Shown here one piece after another: positions 45,015 to 54,249 of a DNA stretch of 64,000 nucleotides. The notes beneath the pieces are model-generated. The model searched no databases and had not been told where the DNA came from. It saw only the letters and a program-made list of their open reading frames with translations. The translations under genes were made by a program, and so were the position numbers. This DNA comes from a bacterium (GTDB lineage Bacteria; UBP4; UBA4092; JAOAEQ01). Each line of letters begins with the position of its first letter. Position 1 is the first letter of the stretch. Location: contig JAOAEQ010000008.1 in the NCBI GenBank assembly GCA_026416715.1, positions 59,338-123,337 on the forward strand, written 5' to 3'.

Positions 45015-45722
45015 ATGATTATTGATTATTCGCAAAGAACCAATATTGATGTCAGATATCGGAAACAGAAAGCTGATGGGAGAGCTGGCTGGAATGATTG
45101 TTATCAGATGCGGTTCGTTCAAATCAACGAATTTCTTGCCAGATATTCAATACCGCAACATTGTCGAATACTCGAATTAGGGTGTGGTGCTGGGAATATT
45201 GTTTTGTATCTTGCGGAACGCGGTTATGAAGCGTTTGGTATCGACTTAAGTCCCGAAGCCATCGCTTGGGCGGAAGAGAAAAAAACACTCCTTGGCCTAT
45301 CTGCTACCTTTTCCCTGGGTAATATAATCGAGTTAGCTGATTATAGTACCGATTATTTCGATTGCATTATTGACGGCGAATGTTTGCAGATGGTTATCGG
45401 TTCCGACCGTAAACAATGTCTATCGAATATCTGTCGTGTTCTAAAACCAGCAGGATTATTCGTCGCAGCTGCGCTCCTGCTGAATGAATCCTTACAGGAC
45501 CGATATTATATTAATCCGGATAATATTTTCGACCCGCAAACCCAATGTTTGACTCAGCACGGGCTCCCATATTATTATCTCTCGCGGGAGAAGGAGTTCT
45601 TCACTGAACTTAACACAGCAGCATTTGAAATTCTTGAATTGAAACGGTCCCCACCGAAACATACTGACCACCCACTGATTGCCAGTAGGATTTCTGTTGT
45701 AGCAAGAAAAATAAAATATTAA
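45015..45722 (+). CDS. class I SAM-dependent methyltransferase
   Basis: 235 residues. Motif I is ILELGCGAGNIVLYLAERG, followed by the acidic end of strand 2 in FGIDLSPEAIAWAEE, and YFDCIIDGECLQMV as motif II. The type (Methyltransf_11/25) acts on small molecules, and the substrate is not predictable. It stands alone between lolD and a hairpin element. Confidence 0.87.
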   Translation: MIIDYSQRTNIDVRYRKQKADGRAGWNDCYQMRFVQINEFLARYSIPQHCRILELGCGAGNIVLYLAERGYEAFGIDLSPEAIAWAEEKKTLLGLSATFSLGNIIELADYSTDYFDCIIDGECLQMVIGSDRKQCLSNICRVLKPAGLFVAAALLLNESLQDRYYINPDNIFDPQTQCLTQHGLPYYYLSREKEFFTELNTAAFEILELKRSPPKHTDHPLIASRISVVARKIKY

Positions 45723-45740
45723 ATAAAATAAAAAATATTT

Positions 45741-45835
45741 AATCGCTAAGATGCAAAGATTCATCACACATGGGCTCGTAACGAGAATACGGTGTGTATT
45801 TATTTTGTTTAACCTTTGCGTGCTTTGCGGTTAGC
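45741..45835. repeat. nested hairpin with GCAAAG word arms
   Basis: Outer arms aatcgctaagatgcaaag (45741-45758) and ctttgcgtgctttgcggttagc (45814-45835) pair imperfectly; inside are acac/gtgt and a perfect ctcgt-a-acgag stem at 45775-45785. Same design as 4336, 6849, 59107 and 59660. It ends 8 bp before the SGNH hydrolase ATG. Confidence 0.55.
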
Positions 45836-45843
45836 TTTACATT

Positions 45844-46482
45844 ATGGTAAAAGATATAACGGTTTTATTTCAAGGTGACAGTATCACCGATGCCGGACGA
45901 AATCGAAATGAATCGGATTCGTTAGGGTTTGGCTATGTATTATTTGCTGCGAGTTGGTTTCATGCGTCGCATCCGGAAAAACCAGTTCGATTTTTAAACC
46001 GTGGGATTAGTGGAAATCGAATAAAAGATTTACAAGCGCGTTGGAAGCAAGATTGCTTGGACTTAACCCCGGATATTGTATCGATTCTTATCGGCATCAA
46101 TGATACCTGGCGTCGGTACGACCAGAACGACCCGACTACCGCTGAACAGTTTGAAGTAAAATATCGGGATATTTTGAATCAAACCAGCCAGTGCGGCGCA
46201 AAAATAGTGCTCTGCGAACCGTTTATTCTCCATATCTCAGAAGACCGGATTCGATATCGAGAAGATTTAAATCCGAAAATAGCAGTGGTACATAAATTAG
46301 CAGAAGAATTTAATGCGATTCTGGTTCCCTTCGATAAAATATTTCAACAGGTATCAAGTGTCCGTCCACCATCATTCTGGGCCGTTGACGGCGTCCATCC
46401 GACTCCCGTAGGTCATGCGTTAATGGCACAATATTGGTTACAAAAAGTTGAACCTTTATTACTATTTAATTCCGTCAGTTAG
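45844..46482 (+). CDS. SGNH/GDSL family hydrolase
   Basis: 212 residues, no signal peptide, so probably cytosolic. Block I QGDSITDAG holds the nucleophile Ser13, block III IGINDTW the Asn, and block V DGVHPTPVGH the Asp-x-x-His. The fold resembles rhamnogalacturonan acetylesterase-like and lysophospholipase-like esterases. The likely reaction is ester removal from a sugar or lipid. Confidence 0.9.
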   Translation: MVKDITVLFQGDSITDAGRNRNESDSLGFGYVLFAASWFHASHPEKPVRFLNRGISGNRIKDLQARWKQDCLDLTPDIVSILIGINDTWRRYDQNDPTTAEQFEVKYRDILNQTSQCGAKIVLCEPFILHISEDRIRYREDLNPKIAVVHKLAEEFNAILVPFDKIFQQVSSVRPPSFWAVDGVHPTPVGHALMAQYWLQKVEPLLLFNSVS

Positions 46483-46583
46483 TGGAGCGAACCTGTTCGT
46501 CAACGAACGTAACCCTAGGAAAATTAGTTTATTATAGGATATAATATAATAATATATAACGTATCTACTCGAACCGATGTATT

Positions 46584-48491
46584 ATGCAATTGTCGAATAA
46601 ACTACAATCGTTTAACGCAACTCCGCCGTGGGCGATATTACATTTACCACCCGAAGTTGATGCGATATTATCAGCGAGTCCGCAGGTGACTCTTGGAGAG
46701 AATATCGAGCAGTTAGTTGATGTTGCTTGCGGCGGACCAAACAGTGATACATTTACAGTCGCCTATGATGTTCCCGGAAAAGGTGTGGTGGTTGAAGCGG
46801 TTGTGAACCGAGTACGAAATGGCATCGTTGCAAATTATACTGACCCATATATGCGCCGTCGTGATCCGGATAGTCTAATCGTTGCGGATGATAAACCAAC
46901 AGATAAAAAACGGTTCGACGAATTGTTTGGCAACAATTTTGAAGTATTACGGCAGGAAACATTCGCTTGGTTGAAACAACAGAAATTATTGGTGTTTGCG
47001 TTTATTGCTGGACAGAAAGAAATGGGCGTTGATGCGGTAGCAATCGCGCCAGATAATGCTGGGTTTTTTGCGCTCGGGTTAGCATTATTACAAGGAATAA
47101 TCGCACCGAATCAATTATCGCCTCGATTTAAGCCGAGAGCGATAGTTTATATTGCACCGCCGTTTCGGCATTCACATTTTCATGGAAAACAGATAGTCGT
47201 GCATAATCGCCATGAAGAACTCCATGAGATATTTGCATACAATCTTTACCCGGGACCGAGTGCGAAAAAAGGAATTTATGGTGTATTAATCGAACTTGGT
47301 GCGCGAGAAGGTTGGGTTGCGGCGCATTGTTCTACGGTACAGGTGATAACGCCGTATGATAATTCTATCACCATAATGCATGAAGGAGCGAGTGGCGGCG
47401 GGAAAAGTGAGATGCTCGAACATGTGCATCGGCAACCGGACGGACGGTTATTAATCGGGCAGAATATCGTTACGGGAGAACAACGGTTTTTATCGTTACC
47501 GCGCGCCTGCGACCTTGCGCCAGTTAATGATGATATAGCATTATGTCATCCATCGTTACAGAAAGATGATGGGAAACTGTATCTGACGGATGCAGAAGAT
47601 GCATGGTTTGTCCGAGTTGATCATATCACCGAATATGGAACCGACCCGTTTCTTGAAAAACTTACAGCGCAACCGGATACCCCGTTATTATTTCTCAATA
47701 TTGATGCGGTACCGAAAAGTCGGGCGCTTATCTGGGAGCATATCGAAGATGAACCGGGAAAACGATGTCCGAATCCGCGAGTAATTATTCCGCGGAAAAT
47801 CGTTCCAGAGATAGTTAATCGCGCAGTCGCGGTTGATATTCGAAGTTTCGGAGTTCGCACGCCGCCTTGTACTAAAGAGAATCCAAGTTATGGAATTATT
47901 GGATTGTTTCATATTTTACCGCCAGCATTAGCATGGTTATGGCGGTTGGTTGCACCACGTGGTCATGCGAATCCGAGTATCATCAAAACCGAAGGATTGA
48001 GTAGTGAAGGAGTAGGATCATATTGGCCATTTACCACTGGGCGGCGAGTTGACCAAGCGAACTTATTATTACGCCAGATTATCGAAACTCCGCGGGTGCG
48101 CTATGTTCTTTGTCCTAACCAATATATTGGCGCATGGCGAGTTGGGTTTATGCCGCAATGGATTATGCGAGAATATCTCGCTCGGCGTGGCAGTGCAAAA
48201 TTCAAATCTGACCAAATTCAACCTGCCCGATGTCCCTTATTAGGCTATGCGATTTATTCGATGCATGTCGAAGGAACCACAATTCCCCATTGGTTTCTCC
48301 AGGTAGAAACCCAACCGGAGGTTGGGCTGGAAGGATATGATGCAGGCGCGCAAATCCTCTATGATTTCTTCCGGCAGGAATTAGTAAAATATCTTGAACC
48401 TGACCTTGATGTTTTAGGACAAAACATTATTTATTGCTGTTTAGACGGTGGCAAAATTAGCGATTATGTTCAGTTTATTCAGCACGAATAA
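46584..48491 (+). CDS. DUF4914-type protein with P-loop
   Basis: 635 residues, soluble. I recognise it as the DUF4914 type, with moderate certainty. A glycine-rich loop GASGGGKSEMLE at about 273-284 has the GxxxxGKS form of a nucleotide-binding P-loop, followed by a basic and acidic stretch HVHRQPDGRLLIG. The context resembles phosphoenolpyruvate carboxykinase or HPr kinase loops, which suggests a phosphotransfer enzyme, but no catalytic assignment can be made. It stands alone, convergent with the hydrolase gene that follows. Confidence 0.7.
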   Translation: MQLSNKLQSFNATPPWAILHLPPEVDAILSASPQVTLGENIEQLVDVACGGPNSDTFTVAYDVPGKGVVVEAVVNRVRNGIVANYTDPYMRRRDPDSLIVADDKPTDKKRFDELFGNNFEVLRQETFAWLKQQKLLVFAFIAGQKEMGVDAVAIAPDNAGFFALGLALLQGIIAPNQLSPRFKPRAIVYIAPPFRHSHFHGKQIVVHNRHEELHEIFAYNLYPGPSAKKGIYGVLIELGAREGWVAAHCSTVQVITPYDNSITIMHEGASGGGKSEMLEHVHRQPDGRLLIGQNIVTGEQRFLSLPRACDLAPVNDDIALCHPSLQKDDGKLYLTDAEDAWFVRVDHITEYGTDPFLEKLTAQPDTPLLFLNIDAVPKSRALIWEHIEDEPGKRCPNPRVIIPRKIVPEIVNRAVAVDIRSFGVRTPPCTKENPSYGIIGLFHILPPALAWLWRLVAPRGHANPSIIKTEGLSSEGVGSYWPFTTGRRVDQANLLLRQIIETPRVRYVLCPNQYIGAWRVGFMPQWIMREYLARRGSAKFKSDQIQPARCPLLGYAIYSMHVEGTTIPHWFLQVETQPEVGLEGYDAGAQILYDFFRQELVKYLEPDLDVLGQNIIYCCLDGGKISDYVQFIQHE

Positions 48492-48650
48492 TAAAAAAAT
48501 TTTTACTCTTGCAACTCTCTAACCTTTACATCGTCACATCTATGGCAGTAGCTATCCAATGATGAAGTTCATTTTGTAAAAATTCGTATCGGGACGATAA
48601 TTCAAGTTGTTCATCTTTCTGTATAGATTTGACTTCAGTTCGATACCGAA

Positions 48651-48687
48651 GTGTCTACGAACGAGATATCATCTCGTTCGTAGACAC
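48651..48687. other. perfect 17-bp-arm hairpin between convergent genes
   Basis: gtgtctacgaacgagat (48651-48667), a 3-nt loop, and the exact complement to 48687. It lies between two convergent genes, where a bidirectional stop signal would be useful, but neither strand has a T-run after the stem. It could block read-through or mark a mobile hairpin element. Confidence 0.6.
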
Positions 48688-48725
48688 TCCGCTTGTAATC
48701 CCAGCATAATTCGGTAACAATTTTG

Positions 48726-50276
48726 TTATTCGAAGAGTTGCCAGAACGATTTTATTTCCGTGGGGAGCGTTTCATAGACTTCAAATTCAGGGAGTCGCGC
48801 GTAGTTATCAATTCCGCAGTTGGTGATATATATCCGAATGAATCGAAGTTGCTTCGGGGTATTGTAGAGGCAGTTAACCGAACTGAACTGCGGTGAATTA
48901 TCCACCGTAAACTCGGTTGTCCACGGTCCGTTCAAAGATGTTCCGGATTGAATTTGGAAATTTTTGAAATTGTATATAATCCATTCACCTGCTGCTCCCG
49001 GCATTTGAACAGTGAATCCGCTAACCCACCGCGGTTGGCCGAGGTCAAGCGCCAACCAATGCGGTGGCGGAGTTCCGTTCGAACACCATTTACTACTGCC
49101 GCTAATGACCCCATCATACGCTTTATACCCTTCCCAACCGGAACCATAGATACTATCTGTTTGAGAACTCGCGCACGATAACGCAATGTTAGTTCCAATC
49201 GGGGTTAATCGTTTTGGTTGCGTGGTGGTTATCGCTGCAAACTGCGCTGCTCGAGAGCTATAAATCGAAACCATTTGCGAGTAGTCGGTGAAATGATATC
49301 GGTCAATGCCAAACCGATTATCACCGTCGCCGATATCATAACTTTGTGCTTGATACCCCCAATGCATAAACCCGCGCGCACCGCGAGTATCCAGCCATTT
49401 AGTCATCTGCGCTACGGTGTTCACTGTTCGATTACCGTAGGTTGTTTCCCAGCCGAATTCTTCGATAATCAGCGGTTTCTGGAGCCGGCTATGGATCGTC
49501 CAATTTTGGGTTTGGTCTTCCCCGTTATAGCAATGCTGGGTCATAAAATCGAGATATGGACTTGCATAAAGGTTATACCCTGCAGTTTCGCCGATTTGCG
49601 TATGGTCAATTCCGATGAATCCGGTAGTAACCATATGGCTCGTATCAATCGATTTGATAGTTGACGATACTTCAAGCGCGAAATTGATAATATTATTCGG
49701 ATTCTTGATATCAGTCAGTTCATTGCCGAGTTCCCAGGCGAAAATAGCGTTATGGTCTTTCAATTGGGATACCGCAAGTTTAACAAATGGCAGATAATTA
49801 ACTCGGAACCCGCCAGCGAACCAGACATCATCGAGCAGCGTCCATCCGCCGGGTTGCGTTGAATAATAGCTATAATCTCCTGCTGGGCAATATCCAGTAT
49901 TATATCCATCAGTTAAACAGATAATCGCTTTCAATCCACGAGCATCCATTTTATCGAGAACGGTTTTCAACCGGTTGACATTTTCCTGATGTGTTGTATT
50001 CGCTGCAGGCGCAAAAATCCGGATAACCTTTCCACCGAACGATTTAACCCCATCGAGATTTTCGTCAATATGCCCGGAAGTAGGCCAGTATAATGGATAA
50101 CCATAACCATAATGAACTAACCCGCGAATATTAACCCCAACGAACCGAAATGTGGTTCCATTCAGATAAAATTCTGAACCATACGGTTTGATTATCTCGC
50201 GTGGCACCGCATACATTTGAGAAAAAATAGTAAGTAGAAAAAGGATGTTTAGGATATTCAATTTATAGTTTCGCAT
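48726..50276 (-). CDS. secreted GH5-like glycoside hydrolase with C-terminal discoidin module
   Basis: About 516 residues from ATG 50276. A signal peptide (LNILNILFLLTIFSQMYA) is followed by a TIM-barrel hydrolase: FYLNGTTFRFVGVNIRG, WELGNELTD with acid/base Glu186, and LIIEEFGWE with nucleophile Glu273 (or 272). This is the clan GH-A pattern seen in GH5 mannanases and relatives. The last 140 residues form an F5/8 type C (CBM32-like) domain (WEGYKAYDGVISGSSKWCS, WLALDLGQ). It probably degrades a beta-linked polysaccharide outside the cell. The frame opens 41 codons earlier, but only this start gives a proper signal peptide. Confidence 0.85.
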   Translation of the reverse strand: MRNYKLNILNILFLLTIFSQMYAVPREIIKPYGSEFYLNGTTFRFVGVNIRGLVHYGYGYPLYWPTSGHIDENLDGVKSFGGKVIRIFAPAANTTHQENVNRLKTVLDKMDARGLKAIICLTDGYNTGYCPAGDYSYYSTQPGGWTLLDDVWFAGGFRVNYLPFVKLAVSQLKDHNAIFAWELGNELTDIKNPNNIINFALEVSSTIKSIDTSHMVTTGFIGIDHTQIGETAGYNLYASPYLDFMTQHCYNGEDQTQNWTIHSRLQKPLIIEEFGWETTYGNRTVNTVAQMTKWLDTRGARGFMHWGYQAQSYDIGDGDNRFGIDRYHFTDYSQMVSIYSSRAAQFAAITTTQPKRLTPIGTNIALSCASSQTDSIYGSGWEGYKAYDGVISGSSKWCSNGTPPPHWLALDLGQPRWVSGFTVQMPGAAGEWIIYNFKNFQIQSGTSLNGPWTTEFTVDNSPQFSSVNCLYNTPKQLRFIRIYITNCGIDNYARLPEFEVYETLPTEIKSFWQLFE

Positions 50277-50413
50277 AATTGAGATTATACTGTAGCATAG
50301 AATGGAAATGATTCGAAAGAAAAAGCGGTGCATAGAAATAAAACTCAAGGCGGTAATCCGTTCAATTCGTTTGCATGAACCAAATGACAAAATTTGCAAT
50401 TTGATTGTTTACT

Positions 50414-50530
50414 CTGGATTGCGCAAGCTTACTTGCGCTTTCAATGGTTGAAGCTTGCTTCAACCATAATAACATTTTCCGAAGCAAGCTTCGGAACATC
50501 AAAACGGTAGCAAGCTACCGCATTCCAAAG
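50414..50530. repeat. cluster of four AAGCTT-core palindromes (composite repeat, copy A)
   Basis: In order: gcgcaagcttacttgcgc, ggttgaagcttgcttcaacc, ttccgaagcaagcttcggaa (50477-50496) and cggtagcaagctaccg (50505-50520), with ctggatt at the left and cattccaaag at the right as mirror-image ends. Positions 50477-50530, reverse-complemented, match 61402-61455 with two differences in 54. It fills the gap between the GH5-like and DUF748 genes. Confidence 0.8.
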
Positions 50531-50531
50531 T

Positions 50532-53500
50532 TTACTGCAATTTAAATTCTACTCGAGAATTACTTAATTTCTCTTTTTTCTCCGGTTCCAACTGTTTCGG
50601 TTCGGTTAAAAATATCCGTTCGGGTTTAACTTTATTCGTTGCAATAATATATTGTTGGACTGATTTTGCTCGGTTAGCCGCAAGTAGTTTCAAATCATCA
50701 TCGGTAATAATAATATTCTGCCGGATAAGTTGTTCCATTTCCGGTACCGGCAAAGTTTTGGTTAATCCGATAATATTTTTTTCTTTCGGAAACTTTTCTT
50801 TTTTATACACGATAGTGAGATATCGTTCGTATTCTTTAGGGTCAATAACCACCTCGTCAACCGGTCGGTCAGGTTCGCCTTTTTTAATCAACTCCTGCAA
50901 CTTTAGCGATTTCAATTTTCGGGAGAACATTAATTCCCGCAACGCTTCCCGGTCTTGATTAACATCAACATATCCGGTAATCTCAAGCTGTAATGCTGGC
51001 CGTTTAACCAGTGCATCAACCAATTTATCTAGCTTTTGAATATTCGCTTCGGTAATCTGATAATGAGCTGGCGCAAACTCTAGATACGAAAATTCTTCCG
51101 CATTTCCCCCCAGAATCGCTCCGAGTAAACTGAATGGCGAAGTGAGCGCTTTCGTAAAAATATTTATAATAATTTTTAGAATAATCGTTCCTATACGAAA
51201 CTTCGGATCATCAAGATTGCCGGACACCGGAATATCAAGATGGATTTCACCATTTAAATCTTTCAGCAGCGCTACCCCTAGTTTAACCGGTAACTTCAGC
51301 GCGTCCGGACTATCTACTTTATTCCCGAAATCGAATTGGTCGAGAAAAACCGTATTTTTCGAATCGAGTTTCCGTTTGTCAATTAAACAGGATATATCGA
51401 GAAATAATTTCCCTTTTTCAATTGTATATCCAACATACTTACTGGAAAATGGAGTTAATGCATTCATATCGAAATTTTTCATCGCCAGTTTTAAATCGAT
51501 ATAGAGTTCCTCGCGTAACGGATTGATTTTACCGATGATTTGAATGGGTGCGGTATTATCAATTCTGCCGGTTAACATGATATCTCCGGCTGTGGTGGAT
51601 TCAGAAGTCAATCCGATAATTTGGCAGGTTATATCACTAAATTGCGTTGTGTATGCGGGAGAGATAGATTTATCAACGAAATTTATTTTTCCCTGATTTA
51701 AAGTAATCCGGTCGATTTTAATCAGTTTGCTAGTCGGTGGTTCTGCCGGTTTAGTAGTGCTAACCGTAACAATTTGTGTCGTGTCGTTCGAAACGAAAAT
51801 ATCCGATAAATTAATAGTACTATCCGCATTAATCACCACATTCGTATAAACATCAGTTAATCCGATGTCGCGAATGTGAACGGTAAACGGGTCAGAAGCG
51901 AACTCGATTCCATTAACTTCAAAAGAATTCCATTTTAAAAAATCTTCTCCTGTTAACTTTTCTTTAGAAACGAATTCAGCAAGTTGTGCTTGACCGGTAT
52001 AGGTTATCACCGGCGTTCCGTTCTGATTAGTGCGATACGTTATTGCGCCTGTGATAGATGCATATCCGCTAGTGATTAGGATTTTTATTCTATCTTCAAT
52101 ATAGGGCTGCAATAAAAACACCTCGAGTTTCTGCAACGCTAAATCCGATTGCAGCATGACCGGAGTTAAGGTTAACCATCCGGAAGTATTAAAACTCCCT
52201 TTTTTATCGAATTGGCACGATAAATTTAACCGCGCTCTTCCATCACTACTTACATTTGAGAGATTGGCGATATTAAGTTTCAGGTCAGTTAAATTAATTT
52301 CTGCCGCTCGTGCGAGCGTTTGGTCAATCCAGTTGATAGTATATTTATCAAGATTGATTCGTTCGATTTTCGCTCTCCATTGCCGTTCAAGGTTGGTGGG
52401 TTGCGATGGAACCGGTATCGTAGGTTCAGGATTCGTGGTTTGAAATAGTGAATCGAAAGAAAATCGACCGGAGGGATATCGCTCAACCACTAATTTCCCT
52501 TTAGAACTCGCTATTTCTTTAGCGAGTATAGTTTTATTCAGCACATCGACCGCAATATCTTTTGCAGTGAAATTTGGGATAATGACGAAATCTGGTTGTC
52601 CGATATCTTTTGTTAGTTTCAAATTGCTGATGGTAATCGTGACCGCAGAAAATTGTTGTATTGGTTTCGTCGGCTCCTGCGTAACATTATAGTTTCCAGC
52701 GACTTGACATGTTCCATCTTTTACTTGAAACAAAATTTCGGTTTGATAATACGGGGTATATTTTTTTACCGGAATTCTATTGAACGCAAACGTTCCCTGT
52801 GATGCGAACGGTTCAATGATGAGGGTGCCAGCAGCCGTAACTTCTTCTTTTTCTTTCGTAGTTAGAGAACATAGATATCTAGCTGAACTTGACGAGGCAG
52901 TACTAATATTTTCTGCAGTTAAGTCGAACGATTCAATAACGGTCTGGAACGGATTTGCTGGTTTAAAATCTTGAAACGCAATTCTGGCTTGCTCTATTCG
53001 AAACGAGTCGATATTAATCTGAGCCGAGCCCGATTCGCTCTTCTTTTCAGATTTCGGTTTTAATACTTCCAAATTATAATTCCCATTTCTATTTCGGATA
53101 ACATTAACTGTCGCTAAGGAAACCGTGAATTCATTCAGATGCCATTGATTCCGGAACACATCGCCGGTGTTAATATCAACTCGAATTAATGGGAAAATCA
53201 GCATTGGATTGCTTTTCAAATCCTGGATTTCTAGGTTTTGCAGGGTAATCAACCCGCGGACAATTAATGAGGGTGAATCCTTGGTGGTATTGATAAACGA
53301 AAAACTGGTGCTGAAATTCGCATAGCCGGAAGCGAGTTTATACTCCATTTTTATCGGGATATACGCGAGATAATACGGAATATCGATATTCTTGAAATTA
53401 AACGTAAACTCGGTTTCTCGCGAACTCGAAAATGGTTTGGTTTTCCCAGCTGATGTAACCAGCGCATTGTTAATGATTGCGGAAAATGACGGTTGGACGA

Positions 53501-54068
53501 AAATCGTTTCTTTCGCCGGTAAATTAGAAATAAACGGAACGTTTAAATTCAGCTGTTCGATACGATGGTTAGTCTTTTTCGGAGTGTCAGCAAAATCAAT
53601 GATACCATCGCTAATCTGGATATTATTCAACGAGAATCGGATTTTTTTCGGTTTCTCATTTAGCGGTGGGGTAGATTTGGCGGGGAGTAGATCCGAAAAG
53701 TTATAGGTTAAATCCTGATTCCGAACGATATTAATATATGGTTTTTTGAGTCTGATTTCATGAAATACATACCCGCCACGGAATAGCGAACTTAACTGGA
53801 AATTCAGATAGAGTTCGTCAAAAGCAATAAATTTCCGCTGGCTTTTCAGTTCTTGAATTTGGAAATTGTTAATGGTTATTGCATAGGTATATGGATTCAG
53901 TTTGATTTTTCCGATACTCACTTCCCGATGCAGAACCTGCGATAATTTTTTAAGCGCATAATGTTTGACCAGTGGCGGTAAGATACCAAATCCGAGAATG
54001 GTATATATTACTAGAATGGCGAGGAACCATATTCCGATTTTTTTATGTTTCGACGATAGCGGTTTCAT
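50532..54068 (-). CDS. DUF748/AsmA-like envelope protein
   Basis: 1178 residues. One N-terminal helix (IWFLAILVIYTILGFGIL), then a long beta-rich periplasmic part with FDELYLNFQLSSLFRGGYVFHEI, typical of DUF748, and a later copy-like region (IKIDRITLNQGKINFVDKSI). The last 150 residues (LVDALVKRPALQLEITGYVD, AANRAKSVQQYI) resemble the family C-terminal module, related in layout to OmpA-like domains. Bridge-like lipid transport between membranes is inferred from AsmA relatives. Confidence 0.85.
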   Translation of the reverse strand: MKPLSSKHKKIGIWFLAILVIYTILGFGILPPLVKHYALKKLSQVLHREVSIGKIKLNPYTYAITINNFQIQELKSQRKFIAFDELYLNFQLSSLFRGGYVFHEIRLKKPYINIVRNQDLTYNFSDLLPAKSTPPLNEKPKKIRFSLNNIQISDGIIDFADTPKKTNHRIEQLNLNVPFISNLPAKETIFVQPSFSAIINNALVTSAGKTKPFSSSRETEFTFNFKNIDIPYYLAYIPIKMEYKLASGYANFSTSFSFINTTKDSPSLIVRGLITLQNLEIQDLKSNPMLIFPLIRVDINTGDVFRNQWHLNEFTVSLATVNVIRNRNGNYNLEVLKPKSEKKSESGSAQINIDSFRIEQARIAFQDFKPANPFQTVIESFDLTAENISTASSSSARYLCSLTTKEKEEVTAAGTLIIEPFASQGTFAFNRIPVKKYTPYYQTEILFQVKDGTCQVAGNYNVTQEPTKPIQQFSAVTITISNLKLTKDIGQPDFVIIPNFTAKDIAVDVLNKTILAKEIASSKGKLVVERYPSGRFSFDSLFQTTNPEPTIPVPSQPTNLERQWRAKIERINLDKYTINWIDQTLARAAEINLTDLKLNIANLSNVSSDGRARLNLSCQFDKKGSFNTSGWLTLTPVMLQSDLALQKLEVFLLQPYIEDRIKILITSGYASITGAITYRTNQNGTPVITYTGQAQLAEFVSKEKLTGEDFLKWNSFEVNGIEFASDPFTVHIRDIGLTDVYTNVVINADSTINLSDIFVSNDTTQIVTVSTTKPAEPPTSKLIKIDRITLNQGKINFVDKSISPAYTTQFSDITCQIIGLTSESTTAGDIMLTGRIDNTAPIQIIGKINPLREELYIDLKLAMKNFDMNALTPFSSKYVGYTIEKGKLFLDISCLIDKRKLDSKNTVFLDQFDFGNKVDSPDALKLPVKLGVALLKDLNGEIHLDIPVSGNLDDPKFRIGTIILKIIINIFTKALTSPFSLLGAILGGNAEEFSYLEFAPAHYQITEANIQKLDKLVDALVKRPALQLEITGYVDVNQDREALRELMFSRKLKSLKLQELIKKGEPDRPVDEVVIDPKEYERYLTIVYKKEKFPKEKNIIGLTKTLPVPEMEQLIRQNIIITDDDLKLLAANRAKSVQQYIIATNKVKPERIFLTEPKQLEPEKKEKLSNSRVEFKLQ

Positions 54069-54249
54069 GGTTGTATCTCCCCAGCGGGTGTGGGGTATTT
54101 TGATTATAAATCAAAATTATAACATTACAATTTACCGTTAAATCTGGTAGATATAGTATAGCACTTAGGATAAATAATAACCTTAAATTACTTGTTTTGA
54201 AAGCAATTATGAATTATGAGGGAACTAAAACCATTACTTTTAAGAGGTG

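Noticed and set aside
48651-48687. Intrinsic terminator
   Set aside because: No T-run follows the stem on either strand.
50414-50530. CRISPR array
   Set aside because: The units are palindromes with different arms and irregular spacing; there are no spacers of constant length and no cas gene.
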